64,000 nucleotides of DNA from Acanthosepion lycidas (GCA_963932145.1 OZ010616.1:48176427-48240426); one strand, 5' to 3'. Counted from the stretch's first letter, positions 10,157-20,310 are shown. Notes: generated by a model not told the origin, from the letters alone. Translations and numbers: made by a program.

Positions 10157-12209
10157 TGACAAAAGCTTCATATAAAGATAAAAAGACTTGATTTTTGCAT
10201 TGTCAAGACACATTTGAATAACCAAATAAAGTTTTATTAGACAAATAATGTATAATCTTACTTTACTCTCCAGATGCGAAAACCTTATCACTTTTGCATT
10301 AAGGTATATAATGCAAATATATATGAAATTGTTTCATGAATAGAAATTGCATTGAAGACCAAAAGTAATTGAAAAATATGAAGACATTTATGTACCAATA
10401 AAAATAATAACCAATGTTAAATACATAAATAAATACATAACTGATAGATTTCTGTCTGAATTTACAAACCTATTATTATTTAACACCACAGATTAAATAA
10501 ATGGTTTGGTCTGAAATTTCTTGAAGGTTCCTTGGATTGACAGACTGCTGAAGAAGGCTGAAAGGCACAACTGCTGGAACATTGAGATAATAACAACTAA
10601 GATAAGCGCATCAATCCAAATGTACATAATAATGTACACAATAGTGCCTTTGTGCTGAGTGAATTGCAATTTGTAAGTACATTTCTATTGTTAGTGCATA
10701 TACAGATAGATGAATTGTAGTAGTTGATTAAACCAACTTAAGTAGTAAGTGAGGATAAAGATAATCAATAGACAATAGGTTATATGGAGGAGGATTTATT
10801 TCTCTTACATGATGAGATTTGTCTCACAATAAATATTGTTGCATATTTGCCACTGGTGCCAATTTCAGGTTCAAACTCAGATAAAAGTTAAGGTTTCAAA
10901 TGCTGATTTTCTAACACAATCTCCCTAGATTTTATTTGTTCTAGCATTGTACTAAGTTAAGCTTAATAAATATAAGATACAGTTAAATGGGTGATCTAAC
11001 CAGTCAGATCCTGTATGGAAAAGATGTTTTATGAAAAAATAAAAATGACCTAAGCAGATACACTCATCTCAAGTGATGATTAAAAAATATAGATTCTTTT
11101 TTCTAGTATGAAGTGAATATTTTATATGCATCAAGTGAATATTTTAGAAGAATTAAATTTGATTGATTAAGAATCATTAACCAACTGAGAATCATATACT
11201 TCAGTTTATATTTAATGTACCATATTTGATTGAATATAAAACAAACCCCACTGAAATTTACATTTAATATTACAATATTATGAAGTTAGTCTATGTATAA
11301 GTACTATAGTAGTCTGTGCCATTTAGGTAAACATTACCTTAACAAATACTTCAATTTTGAATATAAAACTCCTTTAATTACATTTAATATTACAATAGTA
11401 AGCATTTAGGTTTGAGTTTATTTTGTTTTACAGTATATCAACACCTTAATGGGCTATTTAATGCTGACAAGATTTTTAGAATAGGTTTGTATGAATAGAA
11501 TATATATTTTTTGTAAGAAATTAGTTTGTAGATCAGCTTTCATTGATGTATTTTTGTAGAGTTAAATCTATTGTTGGTAATATATTTTTTTAAAAATTCA
11601 TTGCTAGTACTTTTACTATAAAAATCTATTAACTTTCATAGTGTTTTGACCCCAGTTTGGGAGTTAACTATTTGTCCATAGCTGTGATCTTAACAGGTGA
11701 TCCCAAGTCAAGCTGAACCTGGAAACAGCAGCAACACTAATCAAAGCCCAATCAGATGCCTTGCTGCTGGATGTAGTTTATGGTCATACCCAGAATGTAA
11801 GCATTTAGGTTAGGTACAGTTACTGCTAATCTATGGCATCTGACAAAATATTAGTATACCTAGTGCCAGACTGGCTCTAAAAATATTGGTTACCAGGAGA
11901 CAAAGGGGGCACATCCACAACTACAATGCTATCATTTAATTTTCTTAACAAATAAATGAAATTTTAAAAAAATACATATAGAATGAAGACTACAATTAAT
12001 TTTTTTTGTGGAAAAATGTGTATTTCTTAATAATTACAATGTATTTATACTGTACACATTACTGGTAGATGTAAATACAGAATTTTATAATTGATGTTTT
12101 TATTTATTTATTTTTTAAATTTTCAGTAAATGATTGATATTTTTAAATAATTTACTGCATAATTTACACATTAACAGATAATTCAAAAGTACAATAGAGT
12201 ATTGCATGT
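10155..12209. other. AT-rich sequence with small internal repeats
   Basis: Two diverged direct copies of TTGAATATAAAAC followed by TTACATTTAATATTACAAT lie at about 11,230-11,285 and 11,357-11,400. A segment at 10,510-10,600 weakly resembles 49,797-49,900. No gene is recognised. A stretch at 11,640-11,920 is somewhat less AT-rich but matches nothing I know. Confidence 0.4.
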
Positions 12210-12229
12210 CATCCATTATATTAAGAGCA

Positions 12230-12600
12230 ATCATTTGTGTTCATTAAATGATTATTTGAATCTACCAATAATTGCTTCTGTATGCAGTTCATCTAACAAT
12301 TCCTTTTTAACTGATAGCAACATGTATGATTCCAAATTCTCCCCAAACAGCAAATTTCTTAATCTTGTCTTTATGATCTTTTGCTTTGAAAACATCCTCT
12401 CACATTGGGCTTGAGTAACTGATAGTGTGCACATAACTTTATAAAGTTCTTATTCCTTTTTATTACTAAAACAGTTGTCTGTGTTTGTTTCCTTATTGTA
12501 TTTTTATTTGATAAAGGGTCCCAATCCATCAGAAGCCTATTTGTCATCGGGCAAACTAACATTTTTACCAGTCCATTACTAAGTATAGCATATAGCTCAA
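12230..12600 (-). pseudogene. hAT transposase C-terminal (dimerisation) fragment
   Basis: Minus-strand blocks CTLSVTQAQCERMFSKQK, KTRLRNLLFGENLESYML and LLDELHTEAIIGRF match the conserved end of hAT-superfamily transposases, whose family pattern is LPVSxAxCERxFSxMKxIKTxLRNxL. Just upstream, in a shifted frame, is the linker WDPLSNKNTIRKQ. This helical region mediates dimerisation in known family members. Only about 110 residues remain, with a frame change near 12,435, so it is a truncated relic. Confidence 0.75.
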
Positions 12601-12609
12601 TTAGGAATT

Positions 12610-13119
12610 TATATGGAAGCTTAGAAAAAATATTTTTTGAGTCAATTTTAAAGCCTTTTATATCATCAAAATATCTTATGTGTCATTAAGTACAGTAATT
12701 TACAGGAAATAAGTTGGGGGTTTTAATGAGTTTTGTGAGGCTAACCAAAAGTAGAAATGTGTGATTGTTTTTACAGATTTTATCTTAATTTATTAATAAG
12801 AATTTAAGAAAAATAGCTTTATTGAAAACAACAGTGTAGGGTTCAGTTGTTGACACATATATGAAAGAGGAGTATAGCATTACTAAATGCAAAGTAAAAT
12901 TAATTGATATTGAACATTCAAAATTTTATAATCCAGCTTCACAAAAATGTCAGTCATTGTGAAAATAAAATCAAGTACTTACCTCCTTAATAGATTAAAC
13001 CTGGTCAATAGAACATTTAAAAAATATAATTTATAACTATTCTAAGCTTGGCTCACCAAATAGAGAAGTGTCTCTTGTAAATATTCCTCCCAGAAAATAA
13101 TCTACATATAATAAAATAT
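12610..13119. other. AT-rich sequence, nothing recognised
   Basis: Possibly further decayed hAT sequence, but no motif can be supported. Confidence 0.35.
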
Positions 13120-13178
13120 ATAGACTGATCTGTCTAGCCTTGGTTAGCAACCAGTCTAGGACAGCTTTGAATCCAAAA
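13120..13178 (+). repeat. SINE body fragment
   Basis: AGACTGATCTGTCTAGCC, TTGGTTAGCAACCAGTCTA and the following bases match the SINE body at about 41,935-41,985. Confidence 0.5.
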
Positions 13179-13740
13179 CCAGTAGTAAAAACCTATTTGT
13201 TACAGAAACCACAGCATTAACACTAGTGTGATGAAGTTATGGCCCTATACTCCACAGGGGTCTACCGGGACTGGATAGGAGGAGAAGGTTGGGGAAGGGA
13301 ATAAGTTCAAGAGGACAATAAAAGTGAAATAAATTTGATGGCCACCAGTGAAAAGAAAAGGACATATTTATCATAATGTCTAGGCTTACCATACTTCTTG
13401 GATTGGTTGGGACTGTCAAGATGATATAAGCTATTAGCATCTAGTGAGTGTGTATGTGAGTCATTCCTGAAGAGTTAGTGCTATTGAGTCATGGAAGCTC
13501 TTTATCACACAAGGAAAATAACCTATAATTAAAATTTAATACTGTCCCAGTTTAAGACTTGGAAATTATAGTAAGCTAAATGATGTCTCATCTCAGCTTT
13601 TATGTTCTTAATTTCCTGAAATTCTTTACATAAAAGAACACATATTGCATTTCATTAAACAGAAAACTATACATATATATATATGAAGAAAAATATACGG
13701 AAAAAAACAAACAAAAATCCTTATATGCAATTATGCTGTT
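13179..13740. other. Sequence without recognised feature
   Basis: Slightly less AT-rich near 13,230-13,440. A 67-codon minus-strand frame there resembles nothing known to me. Confidence 0.35.
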
Positions 13741-13754
13741 TTAATGTTAATATA

Positions 13755-13800
13755 ATGTCAACGTCGGACGTTTCGGTCTAATAAACCATCTTCAGGACAT
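13755..13800 (-). ncRNA. Hammerhead-ribozyme-like motif of a Penelope-like tail
   Basis: On the minus strand: stem I ATGTC (13,800-13,796) pairs with GACAT (13,759-13,755). The core CUGAAGA (13,795-13,789) is consensus. Stem II is GGUUU/AGACC with one extra U before it, then GAAA. Stem III is ACGU/ACGU with a CCG loop, and the cleavage triplet would be GUU. The bulged U at position 10.1 and the short stem II make activity doubtful. It lies 3' of the GIY-YIG relic on the same strand, consistent with the known presence of hammerheads in Penelope-like elements. Confidence 0.5.
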
Positions 13801-13979
13801 ATTCATAAAATATAATTAACATTATCAATTCAACATGACAAAGACGATGGACATAAGAACAAGACTTATCCAAACAGATAACTGAAAGTTTTATATGATC
13901 AGCGTTCCGTTTAAACATGGTCACGTTGTTGTCACGTGGGCGACGCTGTGAAAACGTATTCCTAAAATTTGAGTATTTT

Positions 13980-14240
13980 GAATGAAAAATGAAAAGAATT
14001 CTATTTTGATCTAAAATTTATATGTACGCTTGTCGAGCATTAATCTCACTAGAAAAGGGGAAATACTAAAGAAGCCAGGTCTAGTATTCACCGTGCGTGA
14101 GATGGATATTATGCCTGCTTCATAAATCCTCCTAAAATTTTTATTATGAAAATATTTTAAAATCTTCACGGAATCAAAATCGAAATTATGATCTGCTTTA
14201 GTTGTGTGTACAACTAAAGCATTGTTTAAGCGAAATTTCT
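13980..14240 (-). pseudogene. Penelope-like GIY-YIG endonuclease, C-terminal relic
   Basis: The minus-strand translation gives QKKFRLNNALVVHTTKAD, HNFDFDSVKILKYF, NFRRIYEAGIISIS and VNTRPGFFSISPFLV in one frame. This matches the C-terminal half of the GIY-YIG endonuclease that follows the reverse transcriptase in Penelope-like retroelements: the H-x-x-x-x-DH(x)-(I/F)-D-(F/W) block, the RR-x-x-E-(A/S)-x-x-I block with its Glu, and the N-x-x-x-G-(F/L)-(F/Y) end. The reverse transcriptase itself is not visible. The segment keeps several CpGs, unlike its surroundings, which suggests a relatively recent insertion. Confidence 0.6.
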
Positions 14241-14378
14241 TTTGGAATCCCCAAAAAAATTTGCTTGAAGATGGAACAGAGCTTACTTTAATTCAAATAA
14301 TTATATTGAAGTTTTCGGCTCTTGTTTTGAAACATGAGACCTCTTATGTAGCATGTTGGAATCATATTTTTAAATAAA

Positions 14379-14382
<4 letters not shown>
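14240..14382 (+). repeat. Dispersed repeat family B, partial copy
   Basis: Matches the 3' part of the copies at 0.5 kb and 18.2 kb through TTTTGAAACATGAGA, the CTTTAATT(C/T)AA block and the ending TTTTTAAATAAATAA that runs into (TA)n. It adjoins the Penelope-like relic. Confidence 0.5.

Positions 14383-14421
<39 letters not shown>
14383..14421. repeat. (TA)n microsatellite
   Basis: TA array followed by a few CATA units. Confidence 0.95.
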
Positions 14422-14426
<5 letters not shown>

Positions 14427-14839
14427 CATACATACATGTGTTTGTCTCTGTGTGCTAATATAATTCTCGGGTTTACTGGATAGCATCAACAGGCTAAAAG
14501 GTAGTCTATGGAATTGTGGATTAGAAATATATTTGAGACAACCTGAGAAAATTGTTCATCTTTCAAAATGTGAGTGAACATGGCTCACTACAACTTTTTA
14601 ACTCCTTTTGCTCTAAGTAACTTTTATCTTTTTACCATCTGTCTTTGTTTTTGTTCTATTATTTGTTTATGCATGACTTGTTAATCAGGTTACTCACTGT
14701 TTTCCCCTCTGCTTCTCTTGCTTTCAATATGTCCTGTGAGTGTTTAATTACCCAGGTAGTTAAATTTCCACATCTTGATTTTTATTTATTCTTTTATGCT
14801 AATGTTTACCTAACATAAGGCCTAAGAGCCACTCAAGGT

Positions 14840-15620
14840 AGAGGGTTATTGTGGAGTGTTGTATGAGCATAAAAAATAGCAAGAAGTTCAAAAGGTTCTG
14901 TAGGAAAGATAATGTTTAAGCCTAGACTTGAAGTGATCAAAATTGTAAACATCCTGCTGGGATTTGGTTTCACAAGGGAGCAGTTCTTGGAAAGAGGCTG
15001 TCCGAGTGGAACCTACTTCTTACTAATGGAATATGAAAGGGTTAAAAAAAGATTCCTCCTTGTGTATATGGCATGATAGGTCCCAGTTTCAAAAGTTAGG
15101 GTTGGTGGAACTTTGGAAAGTAGCTTGTCAGAACACTGGCTATGGAAATAGTGATAGATTAGTGAGAGACTTGTGATATTTCATCTGGAGGAAAGGGATC
15201 ATAGGGTGGATGATAATTCATCACCCACAAGGCCACATATATGCTTTTAAACTCTTTCAAAACAGGTAAGTGAGGACAAGGCTTCTCCAGCCTTGATATG
15301 GTAGCAATACTCCATTTTTGACCTCATTTGCCAATATGAGCCTTATTCATTTTTTTTTTAGTAAAGTTCACCCAATACTAGGTTCACTAGCCCCTTATGA
15401 AGTTTACTGAATGAAATGTGATATGATTGTAAGAGGGAATAGAAATGAAGATTAAGAGGATAAGGGGGATAGATAGTGATTGACCCTTGATTTAAAGAGG
15501 ATAAGATTGTAGTGTTCAGGGAAGCATCCATGCAGAAGCTTGCTCCACAAAGTAACAGGAAATAGCTGAGTTTTACAACTGGAATATGGAGGAAGTGCAA
15601 GTGATTTTACTGTGTATACA
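14840..15620 (-). pseudogene. LINE reverse transcriptase C-terminal region
   Basis: Read from high to low coordinates on the minus strand, the pieces are: a decayed region near 15,450-15,600; MEYCYHIKAGE (about 15,300), matching the family block M-E-Y-C-x-H-I-W-A-G; FERVxKHICGLVGDEL; LSLIYHYFHSQCSDKLLSKV (about 15,120-15,180), matching the L-x-L-F-Y-x-Y-F-x-G-x-C-S-D-E-L block; and finally QDVYNFDHFKSRLKHYL, the usual end of the protein. Order and spacing fit a CR1/Jockey-like non-LTR element. Several stops and frame changes are present. The catalytic YADD region is not retained. Confidence 0.7.
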
Positions 15621-15830
15621 TAAGTACCTCTATGAGATTGCTAAAAAAAGGACCATAGGATGAATAAAAAGGGCCTTAAACTTGATGAAAATATTTTTTA
15701 TTGTCTAAATATTTATGTTATTATTAAGAGGAAAGATCAAAGTATTTTGGGGGTATTTTTATATTTTTAATTGTTCCGAGCAATTCTGAAATTTTCATTA
15801 AAAATCTTGTTTTTTGAGTCAGCAATAATA

Positions 15831-16775
15831 TTGGGTTGTCTGGAAAGTTTGTGCCGATTTTTACTCATTCATGTTCCAACACTTCAGAACATGTCAAATT
15901 TACTGACAGATATCATATGTTTACATTTCTAATCAGAGGACACTTCAAACTATCTCTTGAGAAAGAAAGTATAAATGAGTTAATTTGTGTCAGTTTTGCA
16001 TCCCTATGAAAATGGAAGATTATAAGGCACATTTTAGACACTTGATTTATTTTTACCATAAAAACAAAACTGCTTCACAAGCAACAAAAAAGATATATGC
16101 TATGTATGGTGAATGTGCTTTAGCTGACAGAACTGTATGGAAGTGGTTTGCTAAGTTTAGAGTTGGTAATTGTAGCCTTACTGATGAAGAATGCTCAGGA
16201 AGACCCCCCCCCCTCAAACTAAGGATGACGACCAAATCAAGACATTGATTGAGAATATCCTGCATTACATAACATGGGAACTGGTGGAAACACTAAATTT
16301 ATAAAAATCCACCATCCATGAGCACTTAGTGAAGCTTGGTACTCAACTCACTATGATGTTTGGGTACCACAAGATCTGGGGGAAAAGAATCTTTTCAATT
16401 GGATTTCATCTGTGATTTACTGTATAAACACAATTAAAATGCACTCTTCTTGTGATGGGTGATGAGAAATGGATCAATTATAACAGTGTTCAGTGAAGAA
16501 AATCTTGGAGTAAGCAACATTAGCCTACTTTAGCCACCTCAAAAGTAGATCTTCATCATAAGAAAGTCATGCTGTGCATCTGGTAGGATTGGAAAGGAAT
16601 CCTGTGCTGTGAGCTGACAAGTAACCAGTCAATTGATTCTGAAAAGTATTGCTCACAACTGGATAAATTAAAGACAGCAATTTAAGAAAAATTCCCAGGA
16701 TTGGTGAACAGGAAAGGTGTTGTTTTCCATTAGGATAATGCCAGACCTTATGTTTCATGTATGTATGTCTGTTTT
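15831..16775 (+). mobile_element. mariner transposon relic, 3'-truncated
   Basis: The left end ATTGGGTTGTCTGGAAAGTT (from about 15,831) has the form of a mariner terminal repeat. The transposase starts near 15,997-16,009: MEDYKAHFRHLIYFYHKNK, then YGECALADRTVWKWFAKFR and the SLTDEECSGRP block that links the two helix-turn-helix motifs. After a frame change near 16,205 come FGYHKIWGKR, LLVMGDEKWINYNSV (first catalytic Asp, about 16,455), KVMLCIWWDWKG and VVFHxDNARPYVS (second catalytic Asp, about 16,740). The sequence departs from the family right after this block, so the third Asp and the right end are missing. There are many stops. It is a dead copy of a Mos1/SETMAR-type mariner. Confidence 0.85.
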
Positions 16776-16900
16776 TTACTTAAACATTATTTTTAATGGA
16801 TATCTATATTTGAGTAGATGTTATTTATTTATTAAACAGTATATTTATTTATTTTTGCTTACTGGCCTGAATATTTGAGAAATCTTATAGAAAATATCTG

Positions 16901-16989
16901 TGCTTCCTAGTTGGATTTGAACCTTCATCCCCCTAGGGAAAACCATTATTAGATCTGATGTACTTTAGATCTTTTGGCCATGAAATGCG
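16901..16989 (-). tRNA. tRNA-like relic (Leu/Ser-type with long variable arm)
   Basis: On the minus strand a box A-like ATGGCCAAAAGATCTAA is followed about 45 nt later by a perfect box B, GGTTCAAATCC. Between them is an anticodon-arm-like segment and a small TCCC/GGGGA hairpin that could be a class II variable arm. The acceptor and T stems pair poorly, so this is a pseudogene or the head of a SINE and not a working tRNA gene. Confidence 0.4.
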
Positions 16990-17013
16990 TCAATGGTCAA
17001 ACAAAGTTGAATA

Positions 17014-17338
17014 GTGCCTTTAAACACAGATTTTTCTCTGACTCTTGAAATAGACATATCTGCACAGTTTTGTGCTGGAAAGTGCATATGTCTCTTTAAT
17101 AAGATTTCTCAAATATGTAAAGGCATCCTCATTGAACTTCCTGAAGACACTTGCAGGCAGCTCAATCTGATGTGTACAGATTGTGGTAGAGTGTTTGTCA
17201 ATGGCTGGTCTAAGGAGTCACTTGAGAGTGCACTGACAGAAGGTGGCAATTGACTATAAAACTGTAGACATCCAGCAATTGAAATGTGATATTTGTGGTA
17301 AGATATGTAGGTCCACAAGCAGTTTCATTCAATATTTT

Positions 17339-17340
<2 letters not shown>
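17014..17340 (+). pseudogene. C2H2-zinc-finger-like remnant, possibly a LINE tail
   Basis: A 79-codon frame (17,014-17,253) contains LNLMCTDCGRVFV, and a second frame (17,243 on) contains LKCDICGKICRSTSSFIQ. The Cys-x2-Cys-Gly-(K/R) spacing resembles C2H2 finger starts, and CDICGKxCRS is a form I associate with the C-termini of some invertebrate LINE proteins. No complete finger with paired histidines is left. The frame runs into the TA array at 17,341. A host zinc-finger exon cannot be excluded but is less likely. Confidence 0.3.

Positions 17341-17406
<66 letters not shown>
17341..17406. repeat. (TA)n microsatellite
   Basis: About 32 TA units, then AATAATAATA. Confidence 0.95.
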
Positions 17407-17411
<5 letters not shown>

Positions 17412-17511
17412 ATAATAAAGAGAAAGAACAGTAAAATATATAATCGAGTGTTCTTATTAATTATTTTTATTTTTTCAAAACAGTACTCAGTGTGAATCTA
17501 CAGGGCATAAA

Positions 17512-18258
17512 TATTATAAATTTCCTAATTTAAAAATATGGTTCCATTGCTACACAGGAATTACTATGTTTCAAAAACAGAAGCTAAAAACTTCAAATTC
17601 AATTATAGAATTAAATTAAAGTCCCTAGTCCAGTTTCATTTTCAAGTGAATTTTGGAATAACTTATTTTGAAGTTTATTTTATAAGCACATACATTCATA
17701 ATATTAGTTAACAGAATGGTAGGGAAATCCAATCATTTTAACAAGGGGTGGTAGGGTATTCATTTTCACTGACAACTATTCTATCAAAATATGAGTTACT
17801 TTCAAAAAGAGGTTAAGGTAGGGTAGGGGTGCCTTTTTCAATGAATGATGACATCCATTCAACGCATGTCATCTGGTCTTTATCAACGACAAAAAGTTTT
17901 TCAGCACTTTTACATAAAGATTTTTTCTAAAAGAGTTGTTTGTATATGAATACATCGTATTGAACTACAATTTTAAAATATTATTTTGATACAATAGTTG
18001 TCAGTGAAAATGAGTACTCTATTACCCCTTGTCAAAATGATTGAATTTCTCCATATCCTTAGAAACTAATATTATGAATATATGTGCTTTTAAAACTCAG
18101 TAAATTTCAAAATAAGTTATTCCGAAATTCACTTGAAAATGAAACATGACTAGGGACTTTAATTTAATTCTATAATTGAATTTGAAGTTTTTAGTTTCTG
18201 TTTTTGAAACATGGTAATTCCTGTGTAGCGATGGAACGATATTTTTAAATTAATAAAT

Positions 18259-18268
<10 letters not shown>
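17512..18268. repeat. Head-to-head pair of repeat family B
   Basis: About 17,512-17,945 is a nearly complete copy on the minus strand. About 17,973-18,268 is a second, shorter copy on the plus strand. The two shared arms of 280-296 nt are inverted: CTACACAGGAATTAC versus its complement at the outer ends, and GACAACTATT(C/G)TATC near the centre. The outer edge on the right runs into a TA array. Confidence 0.7.

Positions 18269-18316
<48 letters not shown>
18268..18316. repeat. (TA)n(CA)n microsatellite
   Basis: A TA array to about 18,306 followed by a short CA array that ends where the pogo-like element begins. Confidence 0.9.
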
Positions 18317-18318
<2 letters not shown>

Positions 18319-19153
18319 GTAATGCCTTCAGGTACAAGCATACTGTTTTTGAGATACAAGCAAGTTTCAGTTAAGCATCAGCTAGTTGGTGCTGCATGTG
18401 CCAAGCTTTGAGAGTATTTCCACTTGCAGCAGATGTGTTCACCTTGCCCTGGAAAAGACTCTGTTGTGTTGTGTCTTTCTTGCTGTTATTTTGCAAAATT
18501 CCTTTAGTGACACCATGTGTCCAAAGAAAATAAGTATAAAGAGCTGTAATCAAAAACTGAAACATGATTTTGCTTGAGGTAAAGTGGGAAAATCTAAAAA
18601 AAAACATGAGGAAGACGTACAAATAATGGATTTGGTGAGACAGTATGAGTGTTCTACATCAACGATAAATAAAAAATTATAAAATTTAAAAAATTTTTTA
18701 AAATTAGTTACAATAATGGATAAAATGTAAATATTTAAAAAAATTTAAAATTAAGTGATAAAGTTAATCTTTGGTATCATAGACTAGGCTAGCAGTTCCT
18801 AGGCTAGCTGTTGTTGTCCTTCTCTCTCTCTCTACCCTGCCAGTTGGCTTATGACTCATCTGAATGTTGTGGTTTAGTACAGTTTATTTCTTATAATTTT
18901 TTTTTTCTCTTTTATTTTATTGTTTGTAAGCTACATTTCTTCTTTATTCACATATTTTTGCTTGTAAGAAACCCACAAATACAAAAATAGGGTTGAGTTT
19001 TATGAAAATAAGGGTGATATTTTTTTTTTAGGAGCCTGGAAAAGATCAGAAATATCAGATATAATCCCATTAATTTCAATGGGGAAAACTGATTTGAGAT
19101 ATGGGACTTCTGAGTTACAAGCTCAGAATTAAACTTGTATCAAGGCATTACTA
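18317..19153 (+). mobile_element. pogo/Tigger-like element, internally deleted
   Basis: The left end CAGTAATGCCTTCAGGTACA (18,317) is matched at the right by the complement of TAGTAATGCCTTGATACAAG, ending near 19,153 beside TA, which fits a TA target site. Subterminal sequence at the right (AATTTCAATGGGGAAAACTG, GATATGGGACTTC, GAGTTACAAGCTC) has the form common at the ends of pogo/Tigger elements. Inside, 18,517-18,680 reads as a transposase N-terminus: MCPKKISIKS, NQKLKHDF, GKVGKSKKKHEEDVQIMDLV, RQYECSTSTI, a CENP-B-type helix-turn-helix start with one stop. The rest of the protein is missing, so this 0.84-kb copy is non-autonomous. Confidence 0.6.
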
Positions 19154-19160
19154 TATATAT

Positions 19161-19161
19161 A

Positions 19162-19250
<89 letters not shown>
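19161..19250. repeat. (TA)n microsatellite, interrupted
   Basis: Two TA arrays separated by CTAA at about 19,216. Confidence 0.95.
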
Positions 19251-19255
<5 letters not shown>

Positions 19256-19266
19256 CATGTAAATAT

Positions 19267-19323
19267 CCACTACAAAATTGTACATTTTATTTCAACATTA
19301 AAATCAAACATTTCTTCAGGTGG
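19267..19323 (-). ncRNA. Hammerhead ribozyme candidate, left arm
   Basis: Minus strand: stem I CCAC/GUGG, core CUGAAGA, stem II AAUGUU/AAUGUU (four Watson-Crick pairs and two G-U pairs), loop of 7 nt, GAAA, stem III AUAAAAU/AUUUUGU (one G-U pair), cleavage triplet GUA. It differs from the right arm at three paired positions, and all three keep pairing as G-U. Confidence 0.6.
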
Positions 19324-19997
19324 CTAACAATGATGGTACTAAATGATTTTATTCAAAATTGCGATTAATGAAACACTACTTCACTTTCCATTTTTGGAAA
19401 ATTTTTTATTTTTATTTTTATTTTATTTAAATTAATTATTTTTCTCTGAATTTTTAATAATAATTTATAATTAATATAATAATGAAAGAATACAATTTAT
19501 TTTGTATTCTAATTTATATTGTAAAATGAGTTTTGTTAAGTATTGTATTGCTTCTTAAAGTGTCCTTTTTTATATTCTGTGGATAATCTTTTTTGAATAT
19601 ATGATTTCATATACAAATGCCATAGAATTGTAAATGTGACATGTAGCTACAGTGTATCCATTCACACCACGTTTCCATTCAAATTTGAATTCTCTGATTC
19701 AATTGAATTTCACTGGTTTAATTTGTATCAACATCTTTCTATTTTCTATCTTCTTAACTTTCCTCTTATGAATCTGGGTAATTTTGAATATACTTTATTT
19801 CTCTTGGTAGCAGGATTAATTTCCTATGCTTTATCTTGACTTTCTTTTCTTTTTCTTTCCTCTTTTTATTGATTTCTTATCTTTCCTTTATATAAATCCT
19901 TTTTACCTTTTATGGAAAATTTTCTTAAAACGGAAAGTGAACTAGTGTTTTATTAATCGCAATTTTGAATAAAATCATTTAGTATCATCATTGTTAA

Positions 19998-20054
19998 CCA
20001 CCTGAAGAAATGTTTGATTTTAACATTGAAACAAAATGTACAATTTTGTAGTGG
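19998..20054 (+). ncRNA. Hammerhead ribozyme candidate, right arm
   Basis: All consensus parts are present in order. Stem I is CCAC (19,998-20,001) with GUGG (20,051-20,054). The core is CUGAAGA (20,002-20,008). Stem II is AAUGUU (20,009-20,014) with AACAUU (20,022-20,027), six Watson-Crick pairs around a 7-nt loop. GAAA follows at 20,028-20,031. Stem III is ACAAAAU (20,031-20,037) with AUUUUGU (20,043-20,049) around a 5-nt loop. Cleavage would follow A20,050 in a GUA triplet. This is a type I layout with stem I open. Such ribozymes are known in Penelope-like elements and retrozymes. Stem I is short here, so efficiency is uncertain. Confidence 0.75.
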
Positions 20055-20170
20055 ATATTTACATGTTCCAATGTAACAGTGTATAATAAATATTTATTGC
20101 TCTACTTTTGTATTGAGCCCTGTTTTAAATTAATCTTTTGAACACAGAAATTTTATTCTTCATTCTTTTA

Positions 20171-20171
20171 C

Positions 20172-20224
<53 letters not shown>
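20171..20224. repeat. (TA)n(GA)n microsatellite
   Basis: A TA array followed by about 15 GA units. Confidence 0.95.
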
Positions 20225-20226
<2 letters not shown>

Positions 20227-20257
20227 AACATATATAAATAGTTGACCAAAAATCAAC

Positions 20258-20310
20258 ATACATGGCCTGAAGACTGTGTTCAAGTGTTGACCTTAAGAGT
20301 ATATCTATAA
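20258..20310 (+). repeat. Repeat family D fragment
   Basis: GGCCTGAAGACTGTGTT and AAGTGTTGACC match the start of repeat D at 9336 and 47,640. Confidence 0.4.

Larger units (their letters stand above)
19251..20072. repeat. Inverted-repeat pair with hammerhead arms
   Basis: Arms of about 140 nt (19,251-19,390 and 19,930-20,071) are inverted copies at roughly 90% identity by eye. The inner ends are AGTGTT(T/C)(T/C)ATTAAT-like and the outer ends are GAACATGTAAATATCC and its complement. Each arm contains a hammerhead ribozyme motif reading outward. The 540 nt between the arms is AT-rich and has no recognised coding content. The left outer end abuts a TA array. Confidence 0.75.

Noticed and set aside
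10545-10580. CTGAAGAAGGCTGAAAGGC as a hammerhead remnant
   Set aside because: The GAAAC element and stem III are missing.
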